From NCBI RefSeq assembly GCF_001681715.1, contig NZ_LNWY01000003.1:302415-366414 (forward strand): a DNA stretch of 64,000 nt, read 5' to 3'. This stretch comes from Tritonibacter mobilis. Lineage in GTDB: Bacteria > Pseudomonadota > Alphaproteobacteria > Rhodobacterales > Rhodobacteraceae. Made by a program: the position numbers and the translations under genes. This document shows, piece after piece, positions 33,753-44,394 of this stretch (within the stretch, counting starts at the first letter, position 1; each line of letters starts with the position of its first letter). The notes beneath the pieces are model-generated. The model saw nothing but the letters and a program-made list of their open reading frames with translations, had not been told where the DNA came from and made no database searches.

Positions 33753-34217
33753 GCTGAAATGTCCTTTGCAAGTTAAACACTTGGTCCTGTGCATAGCCGA
33801 CCCGATCGCCAAAGGCCAATCCCATTGCGCAGAGACTACAAGACACGCCCGCCAGAGAGCACCCGCAGCGCACCGCAGGTGCGCTGCCGGGCCCAACGGG
33901 TTTGACGGCATTTTCAATGCAGGCAAACCGGGCGGGAGCGTCCCCGCTTTCTTGATTTGCCTATTTTACTGGCAAATCAGCTTGTTTCGCTCAAAATATC
34001 AACACAGCGATAGGCCGCCTCCCTTACAGACTGCGCTCCTGATAGCGCCACGCCCTCCGCCCTCGCAAAGTTGGTGAGGACGCACAGATACACGCCGCTA
34101 TCTTATTTGCAGTGTCTCAGGGCGGTATTCAGGGAGAGCGCGATCACGCATATCGCACATATCACGCCCGGGTCTCACAACCCGATCACGGCTGCCCCGG
34201 AACAGCAGCCCCGCGCC
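33753..34217. promoter_or_regulatory. Intergenic region upstream of the urease operon
   Basis: A 465-nt region between divergent genes. It holds a GC-rich imperfect repeat (GCGCACCGCAGGTGCGCTG near 33870) and the perfect inverted repeat at 33953-33979. The frame of ureD is open leftward to 34071 with TTG or GTG starts, so part of this may be coding. No other gene is supported. Confidence 0.4.
33953..33979. promoter_or_regulatory. Inverted repeat TGATTTGCC-N9-GGCAAATCA
   Basis: Perfect 9-bp arms (33953-33961 and 33971-33979) flank an AT-rich 9-nt spacer, TATTTTACT. It lies 239 nt upstream of the chosen ureD ATG and 201 nt from the CaiB start. It has no T-run on either side, so an operator is likelier than a terminator. 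The protein that binds it is unknown. Confidence 0.5.
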
Positions 34218-35024
34218 ATGGGTCACGCGCATGTCGGCAGCAAGTTGCGTCCTGACGGCACGGTCGCATTGGATACGCTGCATCAGTCCGGAGCGCTCAA
34301 ACTGCTGTTTCCCACGGGCAGGCAGACGCTGGAAGCCGTGGCCGTGAACACCGCAGGCGGCATTACCGGTGGCGACCGGTTTTCCCTGAGCGCCAAGGCC
34401 GGAGAGGATAGCCAGTTGACCCTCACCACCCAAGCCGCCGAACGCGCCTATCGCGCGCAACCCGGACAGACCGGGCAGATGACCACACACCTGAGCGTCG
34501 CCGCGCGTGCCCGCCTCAATTGGTTGCCACAGGAAACCATCCTCTTTCAGCGCAGCGATTTCACCCGGAGTTTGCACGCCGATCTGGCCGAGGACGCACG
34601 ACTCTTGCTGGTGGAGCCGCTGGTGTTTGGGCGCGCCGCAATGGGCGAGGCGCTTACATCCGTCCGGTTTCGCGATCACATCCAGATCCGGCGCGCGGGA
34701 CAGCTTATTTATCGCGATGCAATCCACCTGCAAGGCGATCTGGCCGCGCAGCTTAACAGTCCGGGCGTTGCGGGCGTCCTGTCGGCCCGCTGCAGTGCGA
34801 TGGCGACCCTCCTGCTGGCTGCACCAGAAGCAGAGGCCACGCTGGGGTGGCTGCGCACTCACCTGCCGGACGGTAACGACGCCCTCGGCGGCGCCTCGCT
34901 CCTCGCCCCCGATCTACTGCATATGCGGCTCTTGGCGGTGGATAGTTTTGTCCTGCGCCAGAGCCTTCTGCCCCTTCTTGACAGGCTGACCGAGGGTGGC
35001 CTGCCCCGTTGCTGGAGACTTTGA
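34218..35024 (+). CDS. ureD: Urease accessory protein UreD
   Basis: A 268-residue scaffold that binds apo-urease with UreF and UreG for nickel loading. [45 protein letters not shown] and [14 protein letters not shown] are UreD/UreH hallmarks. The ATG at 34218 gives a family-typical length, but no ribosome-binding site precedes it. The frame is open back to TTG 34071 (317 residues), and relatives carry about 10-17 residues before this Met, so the start is uncertain. First gene of the urease operon. Confidence 0.9.
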   Translation: MGHAHVGSKLRPDGTVALDTLHQSGALKLLFPTGRQTLEAVAVNTAGGITGGDRFSLSAKAGEDSQLTLTTQAAERAYRAQPGQTGQMTTHLSVAARARLNWLPQETILFQRSDFTRSLHADLAEDARLLLVEPLVFGRAAMGEALTSVRFRDHIQIRRAGQLIYRDAIHLQGDLAAQLNSPGVAGVLSARCSAMATLLLAAPEAEATLGWLRTHLPDGNDALGGASLLAPDLLHMRLLAVDSFVLRQSLLPLLDRLTEGGLPRCWRL

Positions 35025-35043
35025 CCATGAAAGCGCCACATCG

Positions 35044-35346
35044 ATGAACCTGACCCCGAGAGAAAAGGACAAACTTCTGGTCGCCATGGCCGCAGAGGTC
35101 GCGCGCAAGCGGCTCGCCCGCGGGGTCAAACTCAACCACCCCGAGGCGATCGCGCTGATCACCGATGCCGTGGTCGAGGGCGCACGCGATGGCCGCTCCG
35201 TCGCAGAGATGATGCAGGCCGGGGCCGAAGTCATCACCCGCGCAGACTGCATGGCGGGCGTGCCCGAGATGATCCACGAGGTTCAGGTCGAGGCCACCTT
35301 TCCCGACGGCACCAAACTGGTGACCGTGCATAACCCCATTCGCTGA
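35044..35346 (+). CDS. ureA: Urease gamma subunit
   Basis: A 100-residue structural subunit, with [20 protein letters not shown] at the start and [20 protein letters not shown] in the middle. The C-terminal [20 protein letters not shown] is intact. It starts at 35044, 19 nt after ureD. It assembles with UreB and UreC into the cytosolic urease. Confidence 0.97.
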   Translation: MNLTPREKDKLLVAMAAEVARKRLARGVKLNHPEAIALITDAVVEGARDGRSVAEMMQAGAEVITRADCMAGVPEMIHEVQVEATFPDGTKLVTVHNPIR

Positions 35347-35373
35347 CTGATCGCTTTCCAAGGACTGACCGAC

Positions 35374-35961
35374 ATGAAATCCCGTATTGCTCTTTCCCTC
35401 GCTGCCCTGCTGACCGCCAGCCCTGCCTTTGCGCATCTGGACCCGGCCGGGCATGGATCCTTCGCCGCTGGTGCCAGCCATCCGGTGTTCGGCCCGGATC
35501 ATATCCTCGCCATGGTGGCGGTGGGCCTATGGGCCGTTGTGCAGGCGCGCCGCACGGGTGAGACCCGCGCACTCTGGCTGCTGCCGACCGCCTTTGTGGG
35601 CATGATGACGCTCGGGTTCCTTTTCGCCATGCGCGGCGTGGGCCTGCCCTTGGTCGAGCCGATGATTCTCGCCTCTGTCATGGTGCTGGGCGGTATGGCT
35701 GCGCTGGCCCTCCGGATGCCGCTTGCGGGAGCGGCGGCGATCACCGGGATTTTTGCGCTGTTTCACGGCCATGCCCACGGTGCGGAAATCGGTGCGGCCG
35801 AGGCCCTGCCGTATCTGGCAGGCTTTGCGCTCTCCACGGCTCTGCTGCACGCCGCCGGTGTTGCCGGTGGGCTGACCTTGGCGCAGCGCAGCGCCACCCT
35901 TCCCCGCGTCCTTGGGGCCTGCGTCGTTCTTGCAGGCACCGCGCTTGGGCTCGCGGGCTGA
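35374..35961 (+). CDS. ureJ: HupE/UreJ family protein, probable nickel permease
   Basis: A 195-residue membrane protein with a signal peptide (KSRIALSLAALLTASPAFA) and about six hydrophobic helices. The family motif HPVFGPDHILAMVAVGLW follows the signal, and a His-rich FHGHAHGAEIG stretch lies near residue 130. HupE and UreJ proteins are thought to import nickel, which fits its place between ureA and ureB. Spacing to both neighbours is short (27 and 12 nt). Confidence 0.9.
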   Translation: MKSRIALSLAALLTASPAFAHLDPAGHGSFAAGASHPVFGPDHILAMVAVGLWAVVQARRTGETRALWLLPTAFVGMMTLGFLFAMRGVGLPLVEPMILASVMVLGGMAALALRMPLAGAAAITGIFALFHGHAHGAEIGAAEALPYLAGFALSTALLHAAGVAGGLTLAQRSATLPRVLGACVVLAGTALGLAG

Positions 35962-35973
35962 GGAGCGCTTCAC

Positions 35974-36279
35974 ATGATCCCCGGAGAGATGTTCCCCGCC
36001 AGTGGCGAATTGACCCTGAATCACGGAGCCGAGGCCCTCACCTTGATGGTTGCCAACACCGGCGACCGCCCGGTTCAGGTGGGCAGCCACTACCATTTTG
36101 CCGAAGCCAACCCGGCGTTAGAGTTTGACCGCTCCGCCGCCCGTGGCCTGCGTCTGGACATTGCCGCAGGCACCGCCGTGCGGTTTGAGCCCGGTCAGCG
36201 CCGCGAAGTGCAACTGATCCCGATTGGGGGTGCACGCCGGGTCTATGGGTTCAATGCTCAGGTGATGGGGGAGTTGTGA
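35974..36279 (+). CDS. ureB: Urease beta subunit
   Basis: A 101-residue structural subunit. It begins [16 protein letters not shown], contains [20 protein letters not shown] and ends with [15 protein letters not shown], all UreB signatures. It is complete and of normal length. Its stop is followed by an unusual 387-nt gap before ureC. Confidence 0.97.
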   Translation: MIPGEMFPASGELTLNHGAEALTLMVANTGDRPVQVGSHYHFAEANPALEFDRSAARGLRLDIAAGTAVRFEPGQRREVQLIPIGGARRVYGFNAQVMGEL

Positions 36280-36666
36280 TGGACGCGCTGAGGGCCGCGA
36301 CCGAGCCTGGGTGGGCGCTGCTGCCTTCGATACTGAACGAGCCCTCACGCCCCAGTGCAGCGAGTTCGCCTGCCTCCACGATGCCAATGCGCCCTCCCTG
36401 GGGGAGGGTCGGATGCGGCCAGGTCTATCGTCCGGGCCGGTCATTTCGAGATCTCGACTTACCGATCTGCCTCGACAAGCAGGATCAGAAAAAGCTGAAT
36501 ATAGACACGAAAAGGCGCTCCTTGACGAAGGGTGCGCCGCATCGGCTCAGGAGCCTCGCAATCTTCACACATCACAAACTTCCCAAAGGCACGAGACACA
36601 GAACACCCGGTTCTCTGCCGTACGTTGACAAGAAAAACACCGCTATAACAGCAGGATAAACCCGAC
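36280..36666. other. 387-nt gap inside the urease operon, no convincing gene
   Basis: An ORF starts in a TGATG overlap with the ureB stop and runs 126 codons to 36659, but its composition and codon use are unlike neighbouring genes. A different frame (about 36290-36400) has host-like codon use with no recognisable protein, so a decayed gene is possible. A stem-loop, GGCGC..GCGCC, lies at 36514-36538 without a T-run. I see no promoter I would defend. Confidence 0.35.
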
Positions 36667-38379
<1,713 letters not shown>

Positions 38380-38389
38380 AGCGCACCCC

Positions 38390-38414
38390 AGCTGCGACCA
38401 AGAAATGGTCGCGC
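38390..38414 (+). other. Stem-loop downstream of ureC
   Basis: GCGACCA (38394-38400) pairs with TGGTCGC (38406-38412) around AGAAA, with an extra flanking pair. No T-run follows, so it is more likely an mRNA-stabilising or partial-termination element between ureC and the DUF1127 gene. A second hairpin, GACGCAT/ATGCGTC, lies at about 38518-38538. Confidence 0.4.
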
Positions 38415-38618
38415 GGCGGCTCCCTTGGCCAAAACACGGCGAAAAATCGATCAAAGGCCCCATCATCATGCCGAAATATTCAGCAAAATCAGAATCTTCA
38501 CCCCTTGCCTTGTCACAGACGCATGGCGGGAATGCGTCAACACTACCTACCTATTTGCTGCACCGCAGCTATATTGGTGTCACGGGAGAGACATTCTTGA
38601 ACACAGGAGCACATCCCC

Positions 38619-38846
38619 ATGGCATACGCATCGAACGCTCAAACACGCGCCCCCTTCAATCCGCTGGGCCTGATCGCAGGCTTTTTCCGCGCGATTGGCA
38701 ACGGTCTGGTTCACCTCGCAGAATCCAACCATCGTGTGAACCGCGCCCGCACTTTGATGGCGCTGTCCGACGAGGAATTGGCAAAGCGCGGCCTGAAGCG
38801 CGACGACGTTGTAAAACATGTCTTCTCGGACATCATGTACGTCTGA
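38619..38846 (+). CDS. DUF1127 domain small protein
   Basis: A 75-residue basic protein. The C-terminal DUF1127 motif reads RARTLMALSDEELAKRGLKR, preceded by a helical N-terminal part (FNPLGLIAGFFRAIG). AGGAG lies 8-12 nt before the ATG. DUF1127 proteins in alphaproteobacteria are small RNA-binding-like or regulatory proteins tied to phosphate and carbon metabolism. Its place between ureC and ureE breaks the urease operon and is separated from ureC by two stem-loops, so it may have its own promoter. Confidence 0.85.
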   Translation: MAYASNAQTRAPFNPLGLIAGFFRAIGNGLVHLAESNHRVNRARTLMALSDEELAKRGLKRDDVVKHVFSDIMYV

Positions 38847-38895
38847 GCCTCTGCGCGCAGAGTTATCTGAAAACGACCACAGCGGGGGGCCTGTC

Positions 38896-39402
38896 ATGAG
38901 CGCCCCCCGGCTGACCGCCCGCCACTACCACGGGCACCCGCATGACCAGAGCCCGCGCGACCGCGTGGTGCTCGACTATGACGCCCGTTTTCTGCGTCGC
39001 AAGGTGCTGACCTGCGACAGCGGTGAGCGCCTGCTGGTTGATCTGCCCAATACGACTTCGCTCGATCATGGCGGCGTTCTTCTGCTGGAGGGCGGCGGCG
39101 AGGTGCTTGTGGTCGCAGCCTCTGAGCCGCTGCTGGAGGTCACCGCAGAGCACCTACCAAGAATCGCCTGGCACATCGGCAACCGCCACACCCCCTGCCA
39201 GATCGAAGACACCCGCCTGCTGATCCAGCGAGATCATGTGATCCGGGCGATGCTCGACCACCTCGGTGCCACTGTGCGCGAGGTTGATGAGCCGTTTACC
39301 CCGGAAGGCGGCGCATATGGCCACGGGCGCACCCATGCGCATGAACATGGGCATACGCATCATCACGGCCACGCCGATCACGACCACAGCCATGAGCACT
39401 GA
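38896..39402 (+). CDS. ureE: Urease nickel metallochaperone UreE
   Basis: A 168-residue nickel-binding chaperone. The N-terminal domain has RDRVVLDYDARFLRRKVLTC and the metal-site region IAWHIGNRHTPCQIE with HIGNRH. The C-terminal ~28 residues are almost half histidine, a nickel store. I start at 38896 because upstream codons overlap the DUF1127 gene. Its stop overlaps the ureF start. Confidence 0.95.
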   Translation: MSAPRLTARHYHGHPHDQSPRDRVVLDYDARFLRRKVLTCDSGERLLVDLPNTTSLDHGGVLLLEGGGEVLVVAASEPLLEVTAEHLPRIAWHIGNRHTPCQIEDTRLLIQRDHVIRAMLDHLGATVREVDEPFTPEGGAYGHGRTHAHEHGHTHHHGHADHDHSHEH

Positions 39403-40036
39403 GGCCACGCTTTTGTTGATGCAATGGCTGTCGCCTGCCTATCCGGTGGGGGCTTTTGCCTATTCACACGGGCTGGAGTGTGCGGTGGCAGAGGGGCACG
39501 TCAGAGATGGCAACGAGTTGTCCCGGTGGCTTACCGACCTTCTGACCCATGGGGGCGCACGCTCTGATGCGGTGCTGCTGTCCTGTGCCTATCGGGCAGA
39601 GACGGCGGCGGACCTGTCCGAGATCGACGCCACCGCCCGCGCGTTTTGCTCCACGGGCGAGCGCCTGCAAGAAACCGACCTGCAAGGTGCTGCGTTTTGC
39701 CGAACCACAGCCGCCACCTGGGGCAATGACCTTGCGCGGCTCACCTATCCGGTGGCGGTGGGATGTGCCGCGCGGCAACATGACATCCCGCTGGATCTCA
39801 CCGTGCAGATGTATGTGCATGCGTTTCTCGCAAACCTCATCGCCGCTGGCCAAAGACTTCTGGCGCTCGGTCAGACAGACGCGCAGCAGCGCCTCTCCGC
39901 TCTCTCGCCGCAATTGCGTGACACAGCCGGAGCCGCCTTGTCCTGCACGCTAGACGATCTCTTTGGTGCAAGTTTTGCCGCAGACATCGCATCCATGCGC
40001 CATGAAACCCAATATTCAAGGATCTTCCGCTCATGA
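39392..40036 (+). CDS. ureF: Urease accessory protein UreF
   Basis: A 214-residue all-helical protein that bridges UreD and UreG and gates GTP hydrolysis. It opens [23 protein letters not shown] as in all UreF proteins and ends with [16 protein letters not shown]. The ATG at 39392 overlaps the His-rich end of ureE by 11 nt and its stop overlaps ureG by 4 nt, so all three are coupled. Confidence 0.95.
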   Translation: MSTEATLLLMQWLSPAYPVGAFAYSHGLECAVAEGHVRDGNELSRWLTDLLTHGGARSDAVLLSCAYRAETAADLSEIDATARAFCSTGERLQETDLQGAAFCRTTAATWGNDLARLTYPVAVGCAARQHDIPLDLTVQMYVHAFLANLIAAGQRLLALGQTDAQQRLSALSPQLRDTAGAALSCTLDDLFGASFAADIASMRHETQYSRIFRS

Positions 40037-40686
40037 CCTCGAAGACCACTTCGCACAATGGCCCGCTTCGCGTTGGGATCGGAGGCCCCGTGGGTGCAGG
40101 TAAAACAACCCTGACGGCGCAGCTTGCTCGCGCGCTGAAGGATCATCACTCCATCGGTGTGATCACCAATGATATCTACACACAGGAGGACGCCGAGGCA
40201 TTAATGCGGCAGCAAATCCTGCCGCAGGACCGTGTGATTGGCGTCGAAACCGGAGGCTGTCCGCATACGGCGATCCGCGAGGATGCTTCGATCAACCTCG
40301 CGGCCGTGGCCGAGATGCAAAAGCGCCACCCGGAGGTCGAGATCGTGCTGATCGAGAGCGGTGGAGACAACCTCTCTGCGACGTTTTCACCGGAACTGGC
40401 GGATGTGACGCTTTATGTGATCGACGTCGCAGCGGGCGAGGAAATCCCCCGCAAGGGCGGCCCCGCCATCACCCGGTCCGATCTGTTGATCATCAACAAG
40501 ACCGATCTGGCACCACATGTGGGGGCATCTCTTGAGGTGATGGAACGCGACGCCACCCGGATGCGCCGGGGGCTGCCATTTGTCTTTACTGCGATGCGCC
40601 ACGGAGACGGGGTCGAGGCGGTCTTGCATCATCTCTTTGAGATTGGTGGCATCGACTCGGGCGCGCTCGTCCCACCCAAACCGTGA
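40033..40686 (+). CDS. ureG: Urease accessory GTPase UreG
   Basis: A 217-residue SIMIBI GTPase that drives nickel insertion. P-loop [15 protein letters not shown], nickel-binding [15 protein letters not shown] (CPH), [15 protein letters not shown] and the base-specificity [10 protein letters not shown] are all present. It is the last gene of the urease operon. A short CGGGT/ACCCG stem-loop follows at 40697-40709 without a T-run. Confidence 0.97.
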   Translation: MTSKTTSHNGPLRVGIGGPVGAGKTTLTAQLARALKDHHSIGVITNDIYTQEDAEALMRQQILPQDRVIGVETGGCPHTAIREDASINLAAVAEMQKRHPEVEIVLIESGGDNLSATFSPELADVTLYVIDVAAGEEIPRKGGPAITRSDLLIINKTDLAPHVGASLEVMERDATRMRRGLPFVFTAMRHGDGVEAVLHHLFEIGGIDSGALVPPKP

Positions 40687-40769
40687 GTACGCCGCCCGGG
40701 TAAAACCCGTTGCGACGTCTCACGAGGTAACTCAGATGCGCTTGGCGCACTCAAACGACACAGTAACGA

Positions 40770-40913
40770 TCAAAGGATCTGAGTGTCCAGCGCTTGCGTC
40801 AGTTCCACGCCGTGTGCCTTATCGGCACAAAATCCGCCGTCTGCATAAGTTTTGGTCAGGCTAACGCCAACAATCAGCACAGCCAGGGCAAAGGTTTTAA
40901 TGTGTTGGATCAT
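40770..40913 (-). CDS. 47-residue secreted peptide
   Basis: Reading minus from ATG 40913: MIQHIKTFALAVLIVGVSLT, then KTYADGGFCADKAHGVELTQALDTQIL and TGA. Residues 1-24 form a good signal peptide with a TYA-D cleavage site, leaving about 23 residues with one Cys. AGAGGA sits 8-13 nt upstream, inside the end of the preceding small ORF. No family is recognised. Confidence rests on the signal peptide and ribosome-binding site alone. Confidence 0.5.
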   Translation of the reverse strand: MIQHIKTFALAVLIVGVSLTKTYADGGFCADKAHGVELTQALDTQIL

Positions 40914-41145
40914 ATCGGTATCCTCTGGCGATAAGGGCGATCAATTGCCCTTTCTGCGAATAAGGTAACGCGATCTGAAAACGCGCAATATGAAGCGCTT
41001 CACACAAGTTGCAAAAAACTGCCCAGTCGTCTTGGTCCATCTCTAACGGCGTGCCATACAGATCGCGACGCAAACACGCTAAAGCAGAGTTTTGCAGCGC
41101 CAGCGCGCCTGTGACATTCCCTTGGACACTGCCGGCATGTTGCAA
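40897..41145 (-). CDS. Possible 82-residue hypothetical protein (TTG start)
   Basis: An open frame from TTG 41145 (or ATG 41040, about 47 residues) contains EMDQDDWAVFCNLCEALHIA and LPYSQKGQLIALIARGYRYD. It reads like a folded protein rather than noise, and its stop overlaps the next small ORF by 17 nt. The start is weak and no family is recognised. It is divergent from pgi, with the LacI-type operator between them. Confidence 0.35.
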   Translation of the reverse strand: MQHAGSVQGNVTGALALQNSALACLRRDLYGTPLEMDQDDWAVFCNLCEALHIARFQIALPYSQKGQLIALIARGYRYDPTH

Positions 41146-41177
41146 GAGTGTGAAATTTTAGAAATAGAACTGGCATT

Positions 41178-41189
41178 GTTAGCGCTAAC
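41178..41189. promoter_or_regulatory. LacI-family-type operator GTTAGCGCTAAC (copy 2, perfect)
   Basis: A perfect 12-bp palindrome, 85 nt upstream of the pgi ATG. A TATAGG hexamer follows 6 nt downstream, so the site would overlap a promoter and suit repression. It is the best of three related copies in the window (2607-2618, 58635-58646), all next to glycolytic or Entner-Doudoroff genes. In Rhodobacter sphaeroides the LacI-family protein CceR controls this pathway; whether it binds here is inferred. Confidence 0.65.
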
Positions 41190-41273
41190 TTGGCATATAG
41201 GCCGCGAAACGGATCCCGCGCGCGGTCGCCGGTCGCGCAGCCATCCCGATGCGATCCACGAGGAGCCGACTTG

Positions 41274-42884
41274 ATGAGTGACATTTGGCAGCAACTCTCT
41301 GCCCACCGGGCCACAACCGAGACCACACCGCTGACCGATCTCTTTGCAAAAGATGCCGATCGGTTTGAGCGATACTCGGTCTCTGTCGACGATCTGTTGT
41401 TGGACTACTCCAAGACCGCGCTTGATGACACCGCGCGCGCGTTGCTGATACAACTGGCGGAGGGCGCGGACCTTGCGTCAAAGATTGATGCATTGATGTC
41501 GGGCGAGAAGATCAACACGACAGAGGGCCGCGCGGTGCTGCACACCGCCCTGCGCGCCCCGGCCGATGCGGTGATCGAGGTGGACGGCGAAAACGTGGTG
41601 CCCAGCATTCAGAACGTGCTGGCGCGGATGGGTGAGTTTGCAACTGCCCTGCGCGATGGCACCTATGCCACCAAAACCGGCAAGGCGTTTACAGATGTGG
41701 TGAATATCGGCATCGGCGGCTCTGACCTTGGTCCCGTGATGGCGACATTGGCGCTCGCGCCCTATCACGACGGGCCTGCGTGCCATTTTGTCTCCAATGT
41801 GGACGGCGCGCATATTCATGATGTGTTGGCGGGGTTGAACCCTGAGACCACATTGATCGTGATCGCCTCAAAAACCTTCACCACCATCGAGACGATGACC
41901 AACGCCCAGACCGCCATCACATGGCTACAAGGCACGCTTGGCGAAGATGTCTCGGCGCATCTGGCGGCGGTATCGACTGCGTTGGACAAGACCGCCGCGA
42001 TGGGCATTCCCAACGCCCGTGTCTTTGGCTTTGCCGACTGGGTGGGCGGGCGCTATTCCATGTGGGGGCCGATTGGTCTGCCAATCATGATCGCCGTGGG
42101 GCCAAAGGCATTCCGCGCGTTCCTTGATGGCGCGGCGGCGATGGATGAGCATTTCCGCAATGCGCCACTGTCTGAAAACCTGCCCGTGCTTCTGGGGCTG
42201 ATCGGTGTCTGGCACAACAATATTTGCGGCTATGCTTCGCGCGCGGTGCTGCCCTACGATCAGCGGCTCTCCCGCCTGCCGGCCTATTTGCAGCAGCTCG
42301 ATATGGAGAGTAACGGCAAATCCGTCGCGCTGGATGGCACCCCCCTGCCCCGCGCCTCTGGTCCCGTTGTGTGGGGCGAGCCGGGCACCAACGGTCAGCA
42401 TGCGTTTTATCAGTTGCTCCATCAGGGCACGCAGGTTGTCCCCACCGAGTTCCTGATCGCCGCCACAGGTCACGAGTTCGATCTGGCCCATCAGCACAAC
42501 CTCTTGAAGGCCAATTGCCTCGCCCAGTCCGAGGCGCTGATGCTGGGGCGGTCCTGGGAAGAGGCGCGCGAGATCGCTGAAAAACGTGGCTTTAGCGGCG
42601 TTGACGCTGACCGGATGGCCGGGCATCTCAGCTTTCCCGGCAACCGTCCCTCGGTGACCATTGCCTATCCCAAACTGACGCCTTTCGTGTTTGGCCAGAT
42701 CGTTGCGCTATATGAACACCGTGTGTTCACCGAAGGCGTGATCTGGGGGATCAACTCCTTTGACCAATGGGGCGTCGAGTTGGGCAAGGAATTGGCGACC
42801 CGCCTCCTGCCGATGGTCGAAGGGGCAGATGCATCCCCAAAAGATGCCTCCACCCGTGGCCTGCTGGCCAAGCTTTCAACCTGA
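41274..42884 (+). CDS. pgi: Glucose-6-phosphate isomerase
   Basis: A 536-residue cytosolic enzyme interconverting glucose 6-phosphate and fructose 6-phosphate. [20 protein letters not shown] (phosphate site), [13 protein letters not shown], and the [11 protein letters not shown] and [19 protein letters not shown] blocks are all PGI signatures. It starts at 41274 behind GAGGAG. First gene of a pgi-zwf-edd-eda operon; it lets fructose phosphates enter the Entner-Doudoroff route. Confidence 0.97.
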   Translation: MSDIWQQLSAHRATTETTPLTDLFAKDADRFERYSVSVDDLLLDYSKTALDDTARALLIQLAEGADLASKIDALMSGEKINTTEGRAVLHTALRAPADAVIEVDGENVVPSIQNVLARMGEFATALRDGTYATKTGKAFTDVVNIGIGGSDLGPVMATLALAPYHDGPACHFVSNVDGAHIHDVLAGLNPETTLIVIASKTFTTIETMTNAQTAITWLQGTLGEDVSAHLAAVSTALDKTAAMGIPNARVFGFADWVGGRYSMWGPIGLPIMIAVGPKAFRAFLDGAAAMDEHFRNAPLSENLPVLLGLIGVWHNNICGYASRAVLPYDQRLSRLPAYLQQLDMESNGKSVALDGTPLPRASGPVVWGEPGTNGQHAFYQLLHQGTQVVPTEFLIAATGHEFDLAHQHNLLKANCLAQSEALMLGRSWEEAREIAEKRGFSGVDADRMAGHLSFPGNRPSVTIAYPKLTPFVFGQIVALYEHRVFTEGVIWGINSFDQWGVELGKELATRLLPMVEGADASPKDASTRGLLAKLST

Positions 42885-42909
42885 CCCGCCAACCAAGAGG
42901 AAGACAATT

Positions 42910-44361
42910 ATGGTATCCCGCGTCATCCCCGTAGACAGTTTCGACTTCGTCTTGTTCGGCGCCACCGGCGACCTTGCACGGCGCAAGATCCTGCCGAGCC
43001 TGTTCCACCGGTTCCAGATCGGCCAGTTCGACGACACCAGCCGCATCATCGGGGCGTCACGCTCCAAGATGGATCAGGGCGAGTTCCAGACCCTCGTGGG
43101 CGATGCGCTGAAGGAATTCGGCGACATCCCCGCCGATGCGGAGCCCGATGTGGAGCGGTTTCTGGCGCTGCTGGACTATGCCTCCGTCGATGCCAAAGGA
43201 GATGGCGGCTGGTCCGACCTCGGCAGCAAACTGCGCAATGGCGTGGTGCGGGCGTTTTACCTCTCGGTTGCGCCTTCGCTCTTTGGTGACATTGCCGGGC
43301 GGCTCAAATCCACAGGCATTGCGGACGACCTAAGCCGCATCGTGGTGGAAAAACCCTTTGGTCACGATCTGGCCTCGGCTCAGGCGCTGAACGCGGCCCT
43401 GCGCGAGCACTTTGAAGAAAGCCAGATCTACCGGATCGACCACTACCTTGGCAAAGAAACGGTGCAAAACCTGATGGCGCTGCGCTTTGCCAACTCCCTC
43501 TTTGAGCCGCAGTGGAACTCGCACCACATCGACCATGTGCAGATCACCGTCTCCGAGAGCATCTCTGTGGCGGGGCGTGGTGAATACTACGACAAATCCG
43601 GCGCGATGCGGGATATGGTGCAAAACCACCTGATGCAGCTTTTGTGTCTCACCGCGATGGAGCCGCCCTCGACCTTTGAGCCCAATGCTGTGCGCAATGA
43701 GAAACTCAAGGTCATCGAAAGCCTTGAGCCAGTTCCTGCGGATGACATCGTACGTGGCCAGTATCGCGCCAAGGCGGGAGGAGATGGCTATCTCGATCAC
43801 GCAGGTGACCCGCATTCGCGCACCGAGAGCTTTGTTGCGATGAAGGTCGAGGTCGCGAACTGGCGATGGGCGGGCACACCGTTTTATCTGCGCACCGGCA
43901 AATGCCTGCGCGAGCGGGTGTCGGAAATCGCCGTCTACTTCCGCAAGCCGCCGCATAATATCTTTGGCGAGGACAACGCCATTGATGGCAATATGCTGGT
44001 TATTCGCCTGCAACCGGACGAGGGCATCACGCTCAAGACCACCATCAAGGACCCCGGCCCCGGCGGTATGCGCCTGACCTCTGCCGATCTGGACATGACC
44101 TTTGCCGACAGTCTGCCCGAGGCCGGTCGCCCGCAGGACGCCTATGAGCGCCTGATCATGGATGTGATCCGCGGCAACCAGACCCTGTTCATGCGTGGTG
44201 ACGAGGTCGAGGCCGCCTGGACTTGGGCCGATCCCATCATCAACGCGTGGGATAATTCGACCCGCACGCCACAACCCTACGATCAGGGCGGCTCCGGTCC
44301 CGAAGACGCGCTTTTGCTGCTGCACCGTGACGGTCGCCGCTGGCGCGCTATCGGCGCCTGA
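42910..44361 (+). CDS. zwf: Glucose-6-phosphate 1-dehydrogenase
   Basis: A 483-residue enzyme oxidising glucose 6-phosphate to 6-phosphogluconolactone. FVLFGATGDLARRKILPSLF is the NAD(P) motif, and RIDHYLGKETVQNLMALRFA holds the substrate-binding His and Lys. The C-terminus is intact. It starts at 42910, 25 nt after pgi, behind AAGAGGAAG. The expected next enzyme, 6-phosphogluconolactonase, is not in this operon. Confidence 0.97.
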   Translation: MVSRVIPVDSFDFVLFGATGDLARRKILPSLFHRFQIGQFDDTSRIIGASRSKMDQGEFQTLVGDALKEFGDIPADAEPDVERFLALLDYASVDAKGDGGWSDLGSKLRNGVVRAFYLSVAPSLFGDIAGRLKSTGIADDLSRIVVEKPFGHDLASAQALNAALREHFEESQIYRIDHYLGKETVQNLMALRFANSLFEPQWNSHHIDHVQITVSESISVAGRGEYYDKSGAMRDMVQNHLMQLLCLTAMEPPSTFEPNAVRNEKLKVIESLEPVPADDIVRGQYRAKAGGDGYLDHAGDPHSRTESFVAMKVEVANWRWAGTPFYLRTGKCLRERVSEIAVYFRKPPHNIFGEDNAIDGNMLVIRLQPDEGITLKTTIKDPGPGGMRLTSADLDMTFADSLPEAGRPQDAYERLIMDVIRGNQTLFMRGDEVEAAWTWADPIINAWDNSTRTPQPYDQGGSGPEDALLLLHRDGRRWRAIGA

Positions 44362-44394
44362 CCCTGTTGTAAGATCTGAAAAGGAGGCACGCCA

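Noticed and set aside
36276..36659. 126-residue ORF coupled to the ureB stop by TGATG
   Set aside because: Composition and codon use are poor and no family is recognised. The overlap alone is not enough, so I listed the region as a gap.
40856..40869. A fourth LacI-type site (GGCTAACGCC)
   Set aside because: It differs at several positions from GTTAGCGCTAAC and lies inside the small peptide gene.
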